The notes: generated from the letters alone by a model not told the origin. A DNA stretch of 12,440 bases from Betaproteobacteria bacterium RBG_16_58_11 (GCA_001770235.1 MEQN01000059.1:1630-14069), one strand, 5' to 3'; positions 1 to 8,278 are shown, numbered from the stretch's first letter. Numbers and translations: made by a program.

Positions 1-590
1 CCGCTGCCCACGCCGACGATGCCGAGCTTATGGGCTGCAGTGAAGGACAAATCGATTAGCCGATCAGCGTGAAACGGCCCGCGATCGTTGACACGCACGA
101 TCACCGCTTTGCCTGTTTTGGGATTGGTCACGCGCACATAACTGGGGATCGGCAGCGTGGGGTGTGCCGCCGTCATCGCATACATGTCGTAGGTCTCGCC
201 GCTGGAGGTGCGCTGGCCGTGAAATTTTTTGCCGTACCAGGACGCAACGCCGCGCGCTTGATAGGACTTGCCGCTCACCTCTGGCGTGTAAGTTTGGCCC
301 AGAACGGTATAGGGCCGATTGGCGAATTTGTGCAGCGGCTCAGCACGAGGCTCGGCATCGGGGATCGCCTCCAAATTCGGCGGCGTGTTCTCGCCCGGCC
401 CATCGTCTTGGTAATAGCCACCGGGGCGTGTGCTGGCAGCAGTGGGCTTGTCGGTTTTGATCCCTGGTGCTTCAACCCGCACACTCGGTTTAGGCGCGCT
501 CGCGCAACCCGCCAAAGCAAACAGCGCAACTGCGCCGACCAGCGCGCCCCAACCCCTGACGCCTGACGCCTGATGCCTGATCCCTGTCAT
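1..590 (-). CDS. rlpA: RlpA septal ring lytic transglycosylase lipoprotein (C-terminal part outside window)
   Basis: The reading frame starts with an ATG whose bases overlap the rodA stop (ATGA) and runs open for 196 codons to the window edge. Residues 1-29 form a lipoprotein signal peptide: a basic n-region, a hydrophobic core and the lipobox LAGC with Cys29 as the lipidated residue. A low-complexity Pro/Glu-rich linker follows to about residue 90, then a double-psi beta-barrel domain from about 112, with ASWYG, TSSGE, TAAH and VNDRGPF motifs. His143 and Asp169 have the 26-residue spacing of the catalytic His/Asp reported for Pseudomonas RlpA. The family cleaves peptidoglycan strands lacking stem peptides and often ends in a SPOR domain, which cannot be seen here. 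Its place behind mrdA-rodA is the usual one. The first dozen codons are made of a 7-nt tandem repeat, so the exact start is less certain than the gene. Confidence 0.93.
   Translation of the reverse strand, partial: MTGIRHQASGVRGWGALVGAVALFALAGCASAPKPSVRVEAPGIKTDKPTAASTRPGGYYQDDGPGENTPPNLEAIPDAEPRAEPLHKFANRPYTVLGQTYTPEVSGKSYQARGVASWYGKKFHGQRTSSGETYDMYAMTAAHPTLPIPSYVRVTNPKTGKAVIVRVNDRGPFHADRLIDLSFTAAHKLGIVGVGS
555..589. repeat. 7-nt tandem repeat array at the rodA/rlpA junction
   Basis: Five consecutive 7-nt units read on the plus strand: CCTGACG, CCTGACG, CCTGATG, CCTGATC and CCTGTCA. The array covers the rlpA start codon and codes for the signal-peptide n-region, so rlpA translation begins inside it. 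It ends at the rodA stop codon. The period matches the 7-nt arrays in the gat operon, but the unit sequence differs. Confidence 0.75.
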
Positions 591-1684
591 TGCTTCACCA
601 ATCTTGGATGGCTCGCCACACTCATCAACACCCCAAAGCCCAGCAGCAGCGTCACCATGGAGGTGCCGCCAAAACTGATCAAGGGCAGCGGTACGCCCAC
701 CACCGGCAAGATGCCCGACACCATGCCCATATTCACGAAAGCATAGGTGCCGAAAGTCAGGGTAACGCTACCGGCCACCAAGCGTCCGAACATGGACGGG
801 GCGTTCGCCGCGATGTATAGCCCGCGTGCGACGATCAGTAAATAAAGCAAGAGCAGTACCAGGATGCCGAGTAGGCCGAATTCTTCTCCGTACACCGCGA
901 AGATAAAATCCGTGTGGCGCTCCGGCAGAAAATCCAGGTGCGCCTGCGTGCCTTGCAGCCAACCCTTGCCGACGAGGCCGCCGGAGCCAAGTGCGATGGT
1001 GGATTGAATCGTGTGATAGCCGGCGCCCAGCGGATCCTGGCTCGGATCGAGCAGGGTCAAAATGCGTTGCTGCTGATAATCGTGCAGGAGCGACCAAGCT
1101 ACGGGAGCCAAGGCTGCGGCCACAGCCGTTAACCCGATAATCACTTTCCAGCCGATGCCGGCGAGAAACAGCACATAAAATCCCGACGCCGCGATCAAGA
1201 GCGCGGTGCCCAAATCCGGCTGCTTCGCAATCAACGCGACCGGCACCAGCAACAGCACCGCGGCCACCGCGAAATCGGAAAGTTTCATGCTGCGTTCGCG
1301 CTTTTCGAAATACCAGGCGAGCATCAGCGGTACTGCGATTTTCATCAACTCGGAAGGCTGAATGCGCGTGACGCCGATATGCAGCCAGCGCCGTGCGCCG
1401 TGGCTCACCTCGCCGAACAGCGCCACGCCGACCAGCAGCAACAAGCCCGCCACATAAGTCGGCCAGGCGAAGCGCATCAAATGCTGCGGCGGCACATTCG
1501 CTACCGCCCACATGAGGGCAAGGGCAACCAACATGCTGATGAATTGACTGAGCACGCGCTCAAAATTTTGCGCGGATGCGCTATACAGCACGAACAAGCC
1601 CAGCAGCATGGTTGCGCACAACACGGAGAGCAAAAAGACATCTAGGTGTCGAATCAGGAACAAGCCAATGCGTCTAACGGTCAT
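587..1684 (-). CDS. rodA: RodA, SEDS-family peptidoglycan glycosyltransferase of the elongasome
   Basis: Polymerises lipid II into glycan strands for lateral wall growth, acting in the inner membrane with PBP2. The 365-residue product is close to the roughly 370 residues usual for RodA and is highly hydrophobic with about ten membrane segments. SEDS hallmarks are visible: LPERHTDFIFAV around 253-264 with Asp259, the acidic position reported essential in the family, and the signature GMVSGILPVVGVPLPLISFG around 310-329. The frame is open 47 codons further upstream, but those residues are low-complexity and encoded by a repeat-rich gap. The ATG at 1682-1684 gives the family-typical N-terminus (MTVRRIG) and has GGAGG eight bases upstream, so I choose it. 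The stop overlaps the rlpA start. Confidence 0.96.
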   Translation of the reverse strand: MTVRRIGLFLIRHLDVFLLSVLCATMLLGLFVLYSASAQNFERVLSQFISMLVALALMWAVANVPPQHLMRFAWPTYVAGLLLLVGVALFGEVSHGARRWLHIGVTRIQPSELMKIAVPLMLAWYFEKRERSMKLSDFAVAAVLLLVPVALIAKQPDLGTALLIAASGFYVLFLAGIGWKVIIGLTAVAAALAPVAWSLLHDYQQQRILTLLDPSQDPLGAGYHTIQSTIALGSGGLVGKGWLQGTQAHLDFLPERHTDFIFAVYGEEFGLLGILVLLLLYLLIVARGLYIAANAPSMFGRLVAGSVTLTFGTYAFVNMGMVSGILPVVGVPLPLISFGGTSMVTLLLGFGVLMSVASHPRLVKQ

Positions 1685-1692
1685 GGCATCGG

Positions 1693-1697
1693 CCTCC
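1693..1697 (-). promoter_or_regulatory. Shine-Dalgarno sequence that decides the rodA start
   Basis: GGAGG on the minus strand, eight bases before the ATG at 1682-1684. It supports the internal start over the 47-codon longer open frame. Confidence 0.8.
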
Positions 1698-1726
1698 GCT
1701 GATGATGAAATTCGCCATGACCATCC

Positions 1727-1841
1727 CCCTCTCTCCTGCTCTCCACCCGCAAGGAGTACGCCGGTGGGTTCCCCGCTGCTGCGCAGCGACCCTTCCGCAG
1801 TCCCGCAAGCGGGCGAGAGGGACACAGGCTCGCTGCGCGAG
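1727..1841. repeat. Nested inverted repeats filling the mrdA-rodA gap
   Basis: The gap between the mrdA stop and the rodA start is 164 nt and holds no gene. It is dense in inverted repeats: CCCTCTC (1727-1733) pairs with GAGAGGG (1815-1821); CCCGC-AA-GCGGG sits at 1802-1813; GCTGCGCAGC at 1778-1787 is a perfect palindrome; CTCGC-TGC-GCGAG lies at 1829-1841, just after mrdA. The outer arms resemble the CCCTCTC.../GAGAGGG intergenic repeats seen in many proteobacteria. There is no T-run, so a Rho-independent terminator is not indicated. Confidence 0.6.
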
Positions 1842-1848
1842 TTTCAGT

Positions 1849-3747
1849 TTAATCATGTTCGCTCTCGTCTGCTGCATCCGTTACCGCGCGCGCGGGCAGC
1901 TTGCCCAACAAATAATAATCGAAAACAGCGCGCGCGATCGGTGCGGCGGTGGAGCCGCCATGGCCGCCGTTTTCTACCAGCACCGCGATCGCGATTTTCG
2001 GGTCGTCCGCCGGCGCGTAGGCGATGAATAAGGCGTGGTCGCGATGACGTTCGGCCACGCGGCTTTCGATATATTTTTCGCCTTGCTTCATGCCGACCAC
2101 TTGCGCGGTGCCGGTTTTGCCGGCCATGGCGTAAGGCGCGCCCGCGCTGGCGCGGGCGGCGGTGCCGCCAGGGCGGGTGACATCGACCAAGGCGTTGCGC
2201 ACCAAGGCCATATTTTCCGGCTTGATCGGCAACACCGAAACGGTTTCGGCCGGGCGCGGGGTAATCACATTCGTCTTAGAATTTTCAATCTGGCGCACCA
2301 GTTGCGGCCGCATCTGCGTGCCGCTGTTGGCGATGGTGGCGGTCGCCACCGCCAATTGCAGCGGCGTGGCCAGGTTATAGCCTTGCCCGATGCCGACGCT
2401 CACCGTGTCGCCCACATACCACTTTTGCTTGAAACGCTTCATCTTCCACTCGGTAGAGGGTAGCAGCCCAGTGCGCTCGCCTTCAATATCGATGCCGGTT
2501 TTTTTGCCGAAACCAAAATGGCTGATGAAGTTGAAAATGTTGTCGATGCCCAGATCCACCGCGAGCCCGTAATAATACGTGTCGCACGAAATCACCAGGG
2601 ATTTGTGCAAATCGACATAGCCGTGGCCGCCGGCTTTCCAGTCGCGGTAACGATGGCTCGTGCCGGGCAGGCTATAAAACCCTGGATCGTTGATGCCATA
2701 ACTCGGGGTGCGCTTGTTCAATTCCAGCCCCGCCAGCGCCATGAAGGGCTTGAAGGTGGAGCCGGGCGGATATTGGCCATGCATGGCGCGGTTGACCATC
2801 GGCTTGTCGGGGGAGTTGTTGAGCAGATCCCAGTTTTGCGGGTCGATGCCATCGACGAACAGGTTGGTGTCGAAGCCGGGTTTGGAGAGATAAGCCAGCA
2901 CGCCTCCGGTCTTGGGTTCAATCGCCACCAGCGCGCCGCGAAAATTACCGAACGCCTGCTCCGCCACTTGCTGCAATTTCAAATCCGCGTGCAAGGTGAG
3001 ATTATTGCCCGAGGCCGGCGGGGTGCGCGACAGCGTGCGCACCGCCCGCCCGCCGGCATCGGTTTCCACTTCCTCGAAACCTGTCGTGCCATGCAGTTCC
3101 TTCTCATAGCTTTGTTCCAGGCCGGCTTTGCCGATGTGATCCGAGCCGCGATAATTGGCTAACTCGTCAGACGCCTCCAGCCGATCGAGATCGGCATCGT
3201 TGATGCGGCCGATATAGCCCACCATATGCGAGGCGATTTGCCCCAGCGGGTAATGCCGGAACAGGCGCGCTTTGATTTCCACGCCGGGGAAACGGTAGCG
3301 GTTGGCGGCAAAACGCGCGATCTCCACATCGTTCAGGCGGGTTCGAATCGGCAGGCTTTCAAAGTTATGGCTTTCGTCGAGCAGCTTTTTAAAGCGCTTG
3401 CGATCCTTGGGCGTAATCTCGATCAAGGCCGAGAGATCGTTGATGGCCTGTTCCAAATTGGCGAGTTTGCTCGGCGTCATTTCCAGCGTGAACGCCGTGT
3501 AGTTATGCGCCAGCACCGCGCCATTGCGGTCGAGAATCAAACCCCGGTTGGGCACGATCGGCACGATCGAAATGCGATTCTGCTCCGCCAGCGTCATGTA
3601 GTGCTCGTGCTGCACGACTTGCACATACACGAAGCGCGCCAACAGCAATAGAAACAAAAACAGCGCCACGCTGCCGGCCACCGTGAGCCGCACCCGAAAG
3701 TAGTACAGCTCGCGCTGATGGTTGCGAAGTTCGGTGCCGCGCGTCAC
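1849..3747 (-). CDS. mrdA: Penicillin-binding protein 2 (MrdA), elongasome DD-transpeptidase
   Basis: Crosslinks peptidoglycan during cell elongation as partner of RodA. The product is 632 residues, essentially the length of E. coli PBP2 (633). It has one N-terminal membrane segment at about 21-44, then the pedestal or dimerisation region with PNRGLILDRNG (66-76), then the transpeptidase domain. The three active-site motifs are present: STFK with Ser330, SCD at 387-389, and KTGT at 544-547. The chosen start is the GTG whose bases overlap the mreD stop (GTGA). The frame continues 71 codons upstream, but that extension is a shadow of mreD. No good Shine-Dalgarno is visible, so coupling to mreD translation is likely. 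Confidence 0.96.
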   Translation of the reverse strand: MTRGTELRNHQRELYYFRVRLTVAGSVALFLFLLLLARFVYVQVVQHEHYMTLAEQNRISIVPIVPNRGLILDRNGAVLAHNYTAFTLEMTPSKLANLEQAINDLSALIEITPKDRKRFKKLLDESHNFESLPIRTRLNDVEIARFAANRYRFPGVEIKARLFRHYPLGQIASHMVGYIGRINDADLDRLEASDELANYRGSDHIGKAGLEQSYEKELHGTTGFEEVETDAGGRAVRTLSRTPPASGNNLTLHADLKLQQVAEQAFGNFRGALVAIEPKTGGVLAYLSKPGFDTNLFVDGIDPQNWDLLNNSPDKPMVNRAMHGQYPPGSTFKPFMALAGLELNKRTPSYGINDPGFYSLPGTSHRYRDWKAGGHGYVDLHKSLVISCDTYYYGLAVDLGIDNIFNFISHFGFGKKTGIDIEGERTGLLPSTEWKMKRFKQKWYVGDTVSVGIGQGYNLATPLQLAVATATIANSGTQMRPQLVRQIENSKTNVITPRPAETVSVLPIKPENMALVRNALVDVTRPGGTAARASAGAPYAMAGKTGTAQVVGMKQGEKYIESRVAERHRDHALFIAYAPADDPKIAIAVLVENGGHGGSTAAPIARAVFDYYLLGKLPARAVTDAADESEHD

Positions 3748-4280
3748 TTGGAGATTTTCGAGTAGGTGTCGTCGAGGTTGGGTTTGCGATGCTGCGGCAG
3801 GCGCAGGAGCAGCGAAAAGCTCGGCCACATCACGGCGCCGATCACGCTGCTGGCAAAATACAATGGCCCCGGAAACGGCGCGCCGAAGGCAAGCCGGATC
3901 ACCAGCATGATGACCAGCGAGATCAACAGTAAACCGAACACATACAGCGACTGCTGCCACGGACTAAGCGTCTGAATGCGCCGATGCAAAATTTGGGCCA
4001 GATATACCATCAAGGTATAGGCCAGCGCATGTTGGCCGAACAACACACCATCCGCGATATCCATCAGCAGGCCGAGGAACCAGGCCGTGCCCAAGCCGAC
4101 TTGCCGCGGTTGATAGGTGATCCAATAGATCAGCATCAGAGCGATGAAATCCGGCCACAGCAGCTTCGTCAGGCCGCTCCACGGCAGCAAATTCGCGGCC
4201 AAGCCGAGGAGCAGCGAGAGCACGATAAAGCGCCCTGAAGCGGGCTTGCTGAGGACGCTTTTAGCGCTTAGGTTTGCCAT
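3744..4280 (-). CDS. mreD: Rod shape-determining membrane protein MreD
   Basis: Inner-membrane elongasome component that binds MreC. The product is 178 residues with about five hydrophobic segments and conserved-looking features such as PWSGLTKLLWPDFIALMLIYW, GLLMDIADGVLFGQHALAY and a short charged C-terminus. It sits between mreC and mrdA as in most proteobacteria. A TTG start at 4301 would add seven residues. I prefer the ATG at 4278-4280, which overlaps the mreC end by 20 nt. No strong Shine-Dalgarno is visible, consistent with coupling. The stop overlaps the mrdA GTG. Confidence 0.93.
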   Translation of the reverse strand: MANLSAKSVLSKPASGRFIVLSLLLGLAANLLPWSGLTKLLWPDFIALMLIYWITYQPRQVGLGTAWFLGLLMDIADGVLFGQHALAYTLMVYLAQILHRRIQTLSPWQQSLYVFGLLLISLVIMLVIRLAFGAPFPGPLYFASSVIGAVMWPSFSLLLRLPQHRKPNLDDTYSKISK

Positions 4281-5160
4281 GCTTCGCGGGTTCCGGCTCA
4301 ATCGGGCGGGGTGGATAAGGGGTGGCCAATTCGGTATTCAGGATCAACACCTGGCGCTGACGGTCAATGCCGGCGGAAGGCTGGCAAGAAATTTTGGCGA
4401 AGGGAAAAGCGGCGTTGCGTTCGATTTTACTCACCACCGCGACCGGCAAGCCGGGCGGATAGATGCCGTCGATGCCCGATGTCACGAGTTGGTCGCCGTT
4501 TTGCAAATCGGCATTCACCGGCATGAACGGCACATCCAGCGTGCCGTCCTGGCCATTGCCGAATACTACGGCGCGCAGGCCGTTGCGCACGTTTTGCACC
4601 GGCACCGCTTGATCTTTATCGGTAATCAGCGTCACCTCGCTTACTACCGGATACACGCGCGTCACCTGGCCCACCACGCCGATTTGGTCGGCGACGACCT
4701 GGCCGGGCTTGACGTCCTGCAAACTGCCTTTGTCGATGATGATCTTGCGCGAGAACGGATCGCGTCCGGAGTAGAGAATTTCGGCAAAAACATTTTTTTG
4801 GGAATAGCGCTTTTTCGCGTCGAGCAAACTACGCAGATGGGTGTTCTCCGCTTGTAGCGCTTGAAACTGGAGCAGTTGTCCGCCCAGCAAAAGCTGTTTT
4901 TCCTTCAGATCGGCGTTCTCGCCCTTGAGCCGTCCCTGGGCCACGAAAAATCCGCTGACCTTGGAAGCCAGTTGCACCGGCGCATTCATGCCGTGCTGCA
5001 AGGGGTTGATGATCACCGAGAAGGCGCTGCGCAAGGTATTGAGGTACTGGTAATGCCCATCCATCACCATCAGCAGAAAAGCCAGACTGGAAAAAATTGC
5101 GAGACGCGCCGGCGGCGACAGGCCGCGTTTGAAAAAAGGGGGGGGCGATGTGTCGATCAT
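4261..5160 (-). CDS. mreC: Rod shape-determining protein MreC
   Basis: Periplasmic scaffold that links MreB and MreD to PBP2. The 299-residue product has a short cytoplasmic tail with SPPPFFKRG, one membrane helix at about 19-34, a probable coiled coil at about 72-115 (rich in Leu, Gln, Glu and Lys, including ENADLKEKQ and QAENTHLRSLL), and a beta-rich periplasmic domain containing the motifs GVVGQVTRVYP and VTSGIDGIYPPGLPVA. The C-terminal tail is Pro/Lys-rich. The ATG is clear, but no Shine-Dalgarno lies before it. Instead a strong hairpin and a six-T run precede it. Codons 5-10 contain a C8 run followed by a T6 run, a possible slippage site. Confidence 0.95.
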   Translation of the reverse strand: MIDTSPPPFFKRGLSPPARLAIFSSLAFLLMVMDGHYQYLNTLRSAFSVIINPLQHGMNAPVQLASKVSGFFVAQGRLKGENADLKEKQLLLGGQLLQFQALQAENTHLRSLLDAKKRYSQKNVFAEILYSGRDPFSRKIIIDKGSLQDVKPGQVVADQIGVVGQVTRVYPVVSEVTLITDKDQAVPVQNVRNGLRAVVFGNGQDGTLDVPFMPVNADLQNGDQLVTSGIDGIYPPGLPVAVVSKIERNAAFPFAKISCQPSAGIDRQRQVLILNTELATPYPPRPIEPEPAKHGKPKR

Positions 5161-5175
5161 GCGAAAAAACTAGCT

Positions 5176-5230
5176 AACCACGGGGCGCACGGGGAAAGCG
5201 ACCCCGGGTTTCCCCGTGTCCCCCGTGGTT
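5176..5230. repeat. Inverted repeat with AACCACGG termini between mreB and mreC
   Basis: Arms 5176-5197 and 5209-5230 pair over 22 positions with one mismatch and one G-T, around an 11-nt loop. The left arm begins AACCACGGGG followed by CGCACGGGGA, a 10-nt period. The same terminal octamers AACCACGG/CCGTGGTT and the same 10-nt period occur in the pyrE-xth element, so I treat the two as one family. In the mre transcript the hairpin lies between the mreB stop and the mreC start, followed after six bases by six T residues (minus strand, 5164-5169). It could act as an intercistronic attenuator or RNA stabiliser. Confidence 0.85.
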
Positions 5231-5236
5231 CAAACA

Positions 5237-6316
<1,080 letters not shown>

Positions 6317-6318
6317 TT

Positions 6319-6347
6319 ATGATACCCTATAAGGCTTATTTAGTTAA
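6319..6347 (-). promoter_or_regulatory. Candidate sigma-70-type promoter for the mreB operon
   Basis: On the minus strand, TTAACT (6342-6347) and TATCAT (6319-6324) are separated by 17 nt. They match the -35 consensus at four of six positions and the -10 consensus at five of six. The leader to the mreB ATG would be about 30 nt. The 85-nt gap also contains the inverted repeat AAATAAG (6306-6312)/CTTATTT (6335-6341) and GGGT/ACCC (6313-6327), which overlap the promoter and might bind a regulator. For gatC on the plus strand I see only weak -10-like sequences (TATGAT at 6318, TATAAG at 6328). Confidence 0.45.
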
Positions 6348-6354
6348 CGTTTCC

Positions 6355-6360
6355 AGGTGA
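6355..6360 (+). promoter_or_regulatory. Shine-Dalgarno sequence that decides the gatC start
   Basis: AGGTGA ends five bases before the ATG at 6366. The GTG inside this motif (6357) is in frame and would add three residues, but using it would consume the ribosome-binding site. Confidence 0.7.
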
Positions 6361-6365
6361 AATCC

Positions 6366-6653
6366 ATGTCATTGACCGAAGCCGATGTGAAGCGCATCGC
6401 CCACCTTGCCCGGATCGAAATCGAGGACAAAGAAGTGGCGCCGGTGCTCGGCCAGCTATCCAATATTCTCGGCCTGGTGGAGCAGATGCAGGCAGTCAAC
6501 ACCGACGGCATTGCGCCCATGGCCCATGCGCAGGATGTCAGCTTGCGTCTGCGTGAAGACCGGGTGACCGAAAGTGATCAGCACGAAGCCTTTCAAGCGG
6601 TCGCGCCGCAGGTCGAAGCGGGGCTGTACCTCGTTCCCAAGGTGATGGAATAA
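6366..6653 (+). CDS. gatC: Asp/Glu-tRNA amidotransferase subunit C
   Basis: The 95-residue product is the usual size for GatC, the small subunit that wraps around and stabilises GatA and GatB. The N-terminus ([18 protein letters not shown]) and the tail with [19 protein letters not shown] are typical of the family. It is the first gene of gatCAB. A strong Shine-Dalgarno supports the ATG at 6366. Its stop codon is followed directly by a 7-nt-period repeat element. Confidence 0.96.
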   Translation: MSLTEADVKRIAHLARIEIEDKEVAPVLGQLSNILGLVEQMQAVNTDGIAPMAHAQDVSLRLREDRVTESDQHEAFQAVAPQVEAGLYLVPKVME

Positions 6654-6739
6654 ACAGGAAGCGGGGAGCAGGGAGCAGTAAGCTGTTAGAGAGGCGGCGC
6701 CTCCCCACCCCCGCTTACCGCTACCCGCTTACCGCTTAC
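6653..6739. repeat. 7-nt-period inverted repeat element between gatC and gatA
   Basis: The left side reads as 7-nt units GAAGCGG, GGAGCAG, GGAGCAG and TAAGCTG (6658-6685). The right side reads CCGCTTA, CCGCTAC, CCGCTTA, CCGCTTA (6711-6738), the approximate reverse complement. A small hairpin GAGGC-GGC-GCCTC (6691-6703) lies between. The element begins at the last base of the gatC stop with AACAGGAAGCGG, which recurs exactly after gatA, and ends nine bases before the gatA ATG. It fills the gap and leaves no Shine-Dalgarno for gatA. Confidence 0.8.
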
Positions 6740-6747
6740 AAATTCAT

Positions 6748-8199
6748 ATGATAAACAGCAGCCTTAAACAACTCGCGGCCCAGCTCGCCGCCAAGAAAAT
6801 TTCCAGCCGCGAGCTGACGCAGTCCTATCTTTCGCGCATTGAGACGCTTAACCCCGATCTGAACGCCTTCATCACGGTCGATGCCGAGAAAAGCCTGATG
6901 CAGGCCGATGCGGCCGATAAGTTGCTGGCGGCGGGTCTTGGCGGGGTATTGACCGGCATCCCCATCGCGCAGAAGGATATTTTTTGCGCTCAAGGCTGGC
7001 GCACCACCTGCGGCTCGAAGATGCTCGGCAATTTCATCGCGCCCTACGATGCGAACGTGATCGAACGCTTTAACGTGGCGGGTGCGGTGAATCTGGGCAA
7101 GACCAATATGGACGAATTCGCCATGGGCTCGTCGAACGAGACCTCGCATTTCGGCAAGGTTAAAAACCCCTGGGACAAGCTGGCGGTGCCGGGCGGCAGC
7201 TCCGGCGGTTCCGCCGCCGCCGTGGCAGCGCGCATGGCGCCGGCCGCGACCGGCACCGACACCGGCGGTTCGATTCGCCAGCCGGCGGCTTTGACCGGCA
7301 TCACCGGCATCAAGCCAACCTACGGCGTGGTCTCGCGCTACGGCATGATCGCTTTCGCCTCCAGCCTTGATCAAGGCGGGCCCATGGCCAAGAGCGCGGA
7401 AGATTGCGCCCTGCTGCTCAACACCATGGCTGGCTTCGACAATCGCGATTCCACCAGCCTGGATCGCCCGGTCGAGGACTACGCACGCGATCTGGCGCAG
7501 CCTTTGAATGGCTTGAAAATCGGTCTGCCCAAGGAATATTTCGCGGAAGGGTTAGCGCCTGACGTGGCCCAGACGATCGAAGCGGCGATTACCGAATACA
7601 AAAAACTCGGCGCGCAGGTGGTGGAAATCAGCCTGCCCAACACCCAACTCTCCATCCCGGTGTATTACGTGCTGGCCCCAGCCGAAGCGTCGAGCAATCT
7701 GGCGCGCTACGACGGCGTGCGCTACGGCTATCGCGCCCCCGAATACAAAGACCTGACGGATATGTACAAAAAAACCCGCGCCCAAGGCTTCGGCGCGGAA
7801 GTGAAACGTCGCATCCTGATCGGCACTTACGTCTTGTCTGCCGGCTATTACGACGCCTATTACCTGAAGGCGCAAAAACTGCGCCGCTTGATCGCGCAGG
7901 ATTTCACCGATGCCTTTAAGCTTTGCGACGTGATCATGGGGCCGACCACGCCCACTACCGCATTCAATTTGGGCGAGAAAAGTGACGACCCGGTATCGAT
8001 GTATCTGTCGGACATTTACACCATCGCCGTCAACCTCGCCGGCTTGCCGGGCATGTCGATCCCAGTCGGCTTCGGTGCCAATGGCCGTCCGGTGGGCTTG
8101 CAGATCATCGGCAACTATTTCGGTGAGGCAAAAATGCTCAACGTTGCCCACCAATACCAACTTGCGACTGATTGGCATCAGCGCATGCCTATATTGTGA
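6748..8199 (+). CDS. gatA: Asp/Glu-tRNA amidotransferase subunit A (amidase)
   Basis: Hydrolyses glutamine to supply ammonia that GatB uses to convert mischarged Glu-tRNAGln or Asp-tRNAAsn to the amide form. The product has 483 residues, the normal size. The amidase-signature catalytic triad is visible as Lys76 (AQKDIFC), Ser151 (PGGSSGGSA) and Ser175 ([10 protein letters not shown]). The spacings of 75 and 24 residues are those of the family. The C-terminal half, with [28 protein letters not shown] and [16 protein letters not shown], is also typical. The ATG follows the repeat element with no recognisable ribosome-binding site, and no nearer in-frame start exists. Both neighbours are gat genes. 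Confidence 0.97.
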   Translation: MINSSLKQLAAQLAAKKISSRELTQSYLSRIETLNPDLNAFITVDAEKSLMQADAADKLLAAGLGGVLTGIPIAQKDIFCAQGWRTTCGSKMLGNFIAPYDANVIERFNVAGAVNLGKTNMDEFAMGSSNETSHFGKVKNPWDKLAVPGGSSGGSAAAVAARMAPAATGTDTGGSIRQPAALTGITGIKPTYGVVSRYGMIAFASSLDQGGPMAKSAEDCALLLNTMAGFDNRDSTSLDRPVEDYARDLAQPLNGLKIGLPKEYFAEGLAPDVAQTIEAAITEYKKLGAQVVEISLPNTQLSIPVYYVLAPAEASSNLARYDGVRYGYRAPEYKDLTDMYKKTRAQGFGAEVKRRILIGTYVLSAGYYDAYYLKAQKLRRLIAQDFTDAFKLCDVIMGPTTPTTAFNLGEKSDDPVSMYLSDIYTIAVNLAGLPGMSIPVGFGANGRPVGLQIIGNYFGEAKMLNVAHQYQLATDWHQRMPIL

Positions 8200-8266
8200 A
8201 CAGGAAGCGGTAAGCAGGGAGCGGGGAGCAATCGGCCCGCTTACCGCTTACTGCTCCCCGCTCACC
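8199..8266. repeat. 7-nt-period inverted repeat element between gatA and gatB
   Basis: Second copy of the gatC-gatA element. It starts at the last base of the gatA stop with the identical 12 bases AACAGGAAGCGG. Left units are GAAGCGG, TAAGCAG, GGAGCGG and GGAGCAA (8204-8231). Right units are CCGCTTA, CCGCTTA, CTGCTCC and CCGCTCA (8237-8264). The arms are reverse complements at the AGC(G/A)G cores and differ at the two variable positions of each unit, so a long imperfect hairpin is expected in the mRNA. It ends directly at the gatB Shine-Dalgarno. Confidence 0.85.
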
Positions 8267-8272
8267 AAGGAG
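8267..8272 (+). promoter_or_regulatory. Shine-Dalgarno sequence of gatB
   Basis: AAGGAG, six bases before the ATG at 8279. It rules out the much longer open frame that starts inside gatA at 7982. Confidence 0.85.
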
Positions 8273-8278
8273 TTTTAT

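Noticed and set aside
768..1511. 247-codon minus-strand frame inside rodA
   Set aside because: Overlaps rodA in another frame; rodA has clear SEDS motifs, so this is a shadow.
1685..1825. 47-codon N-terminal extension of RodA
   Set aside because: It is encoded by hairpin repeats with no conserved residues, while the ATG at 1684 has a good Shine-Dalgarno.
3748..3960. 71-codon N-terminal extension of PBP2
   Set aside because: It is the mreD sequence read in another frame. PBP2 from the GTG at 3747 already matches the family length and N-terminus.
4144..4857. 237-codon plus-strand frame opposite mreC and mreD
   Set aside because: Antisense to two recognisable genes; His/Arg-rich shadow translation with no motif.
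7982..8278. N-terminal extension of GatB starting inside gatA
   Set aside because: It is an out-of-frame reading of gatA and the repeat element. The ATG at 8279 has AAGGAG six bases upstream and gives the family N-terminus.
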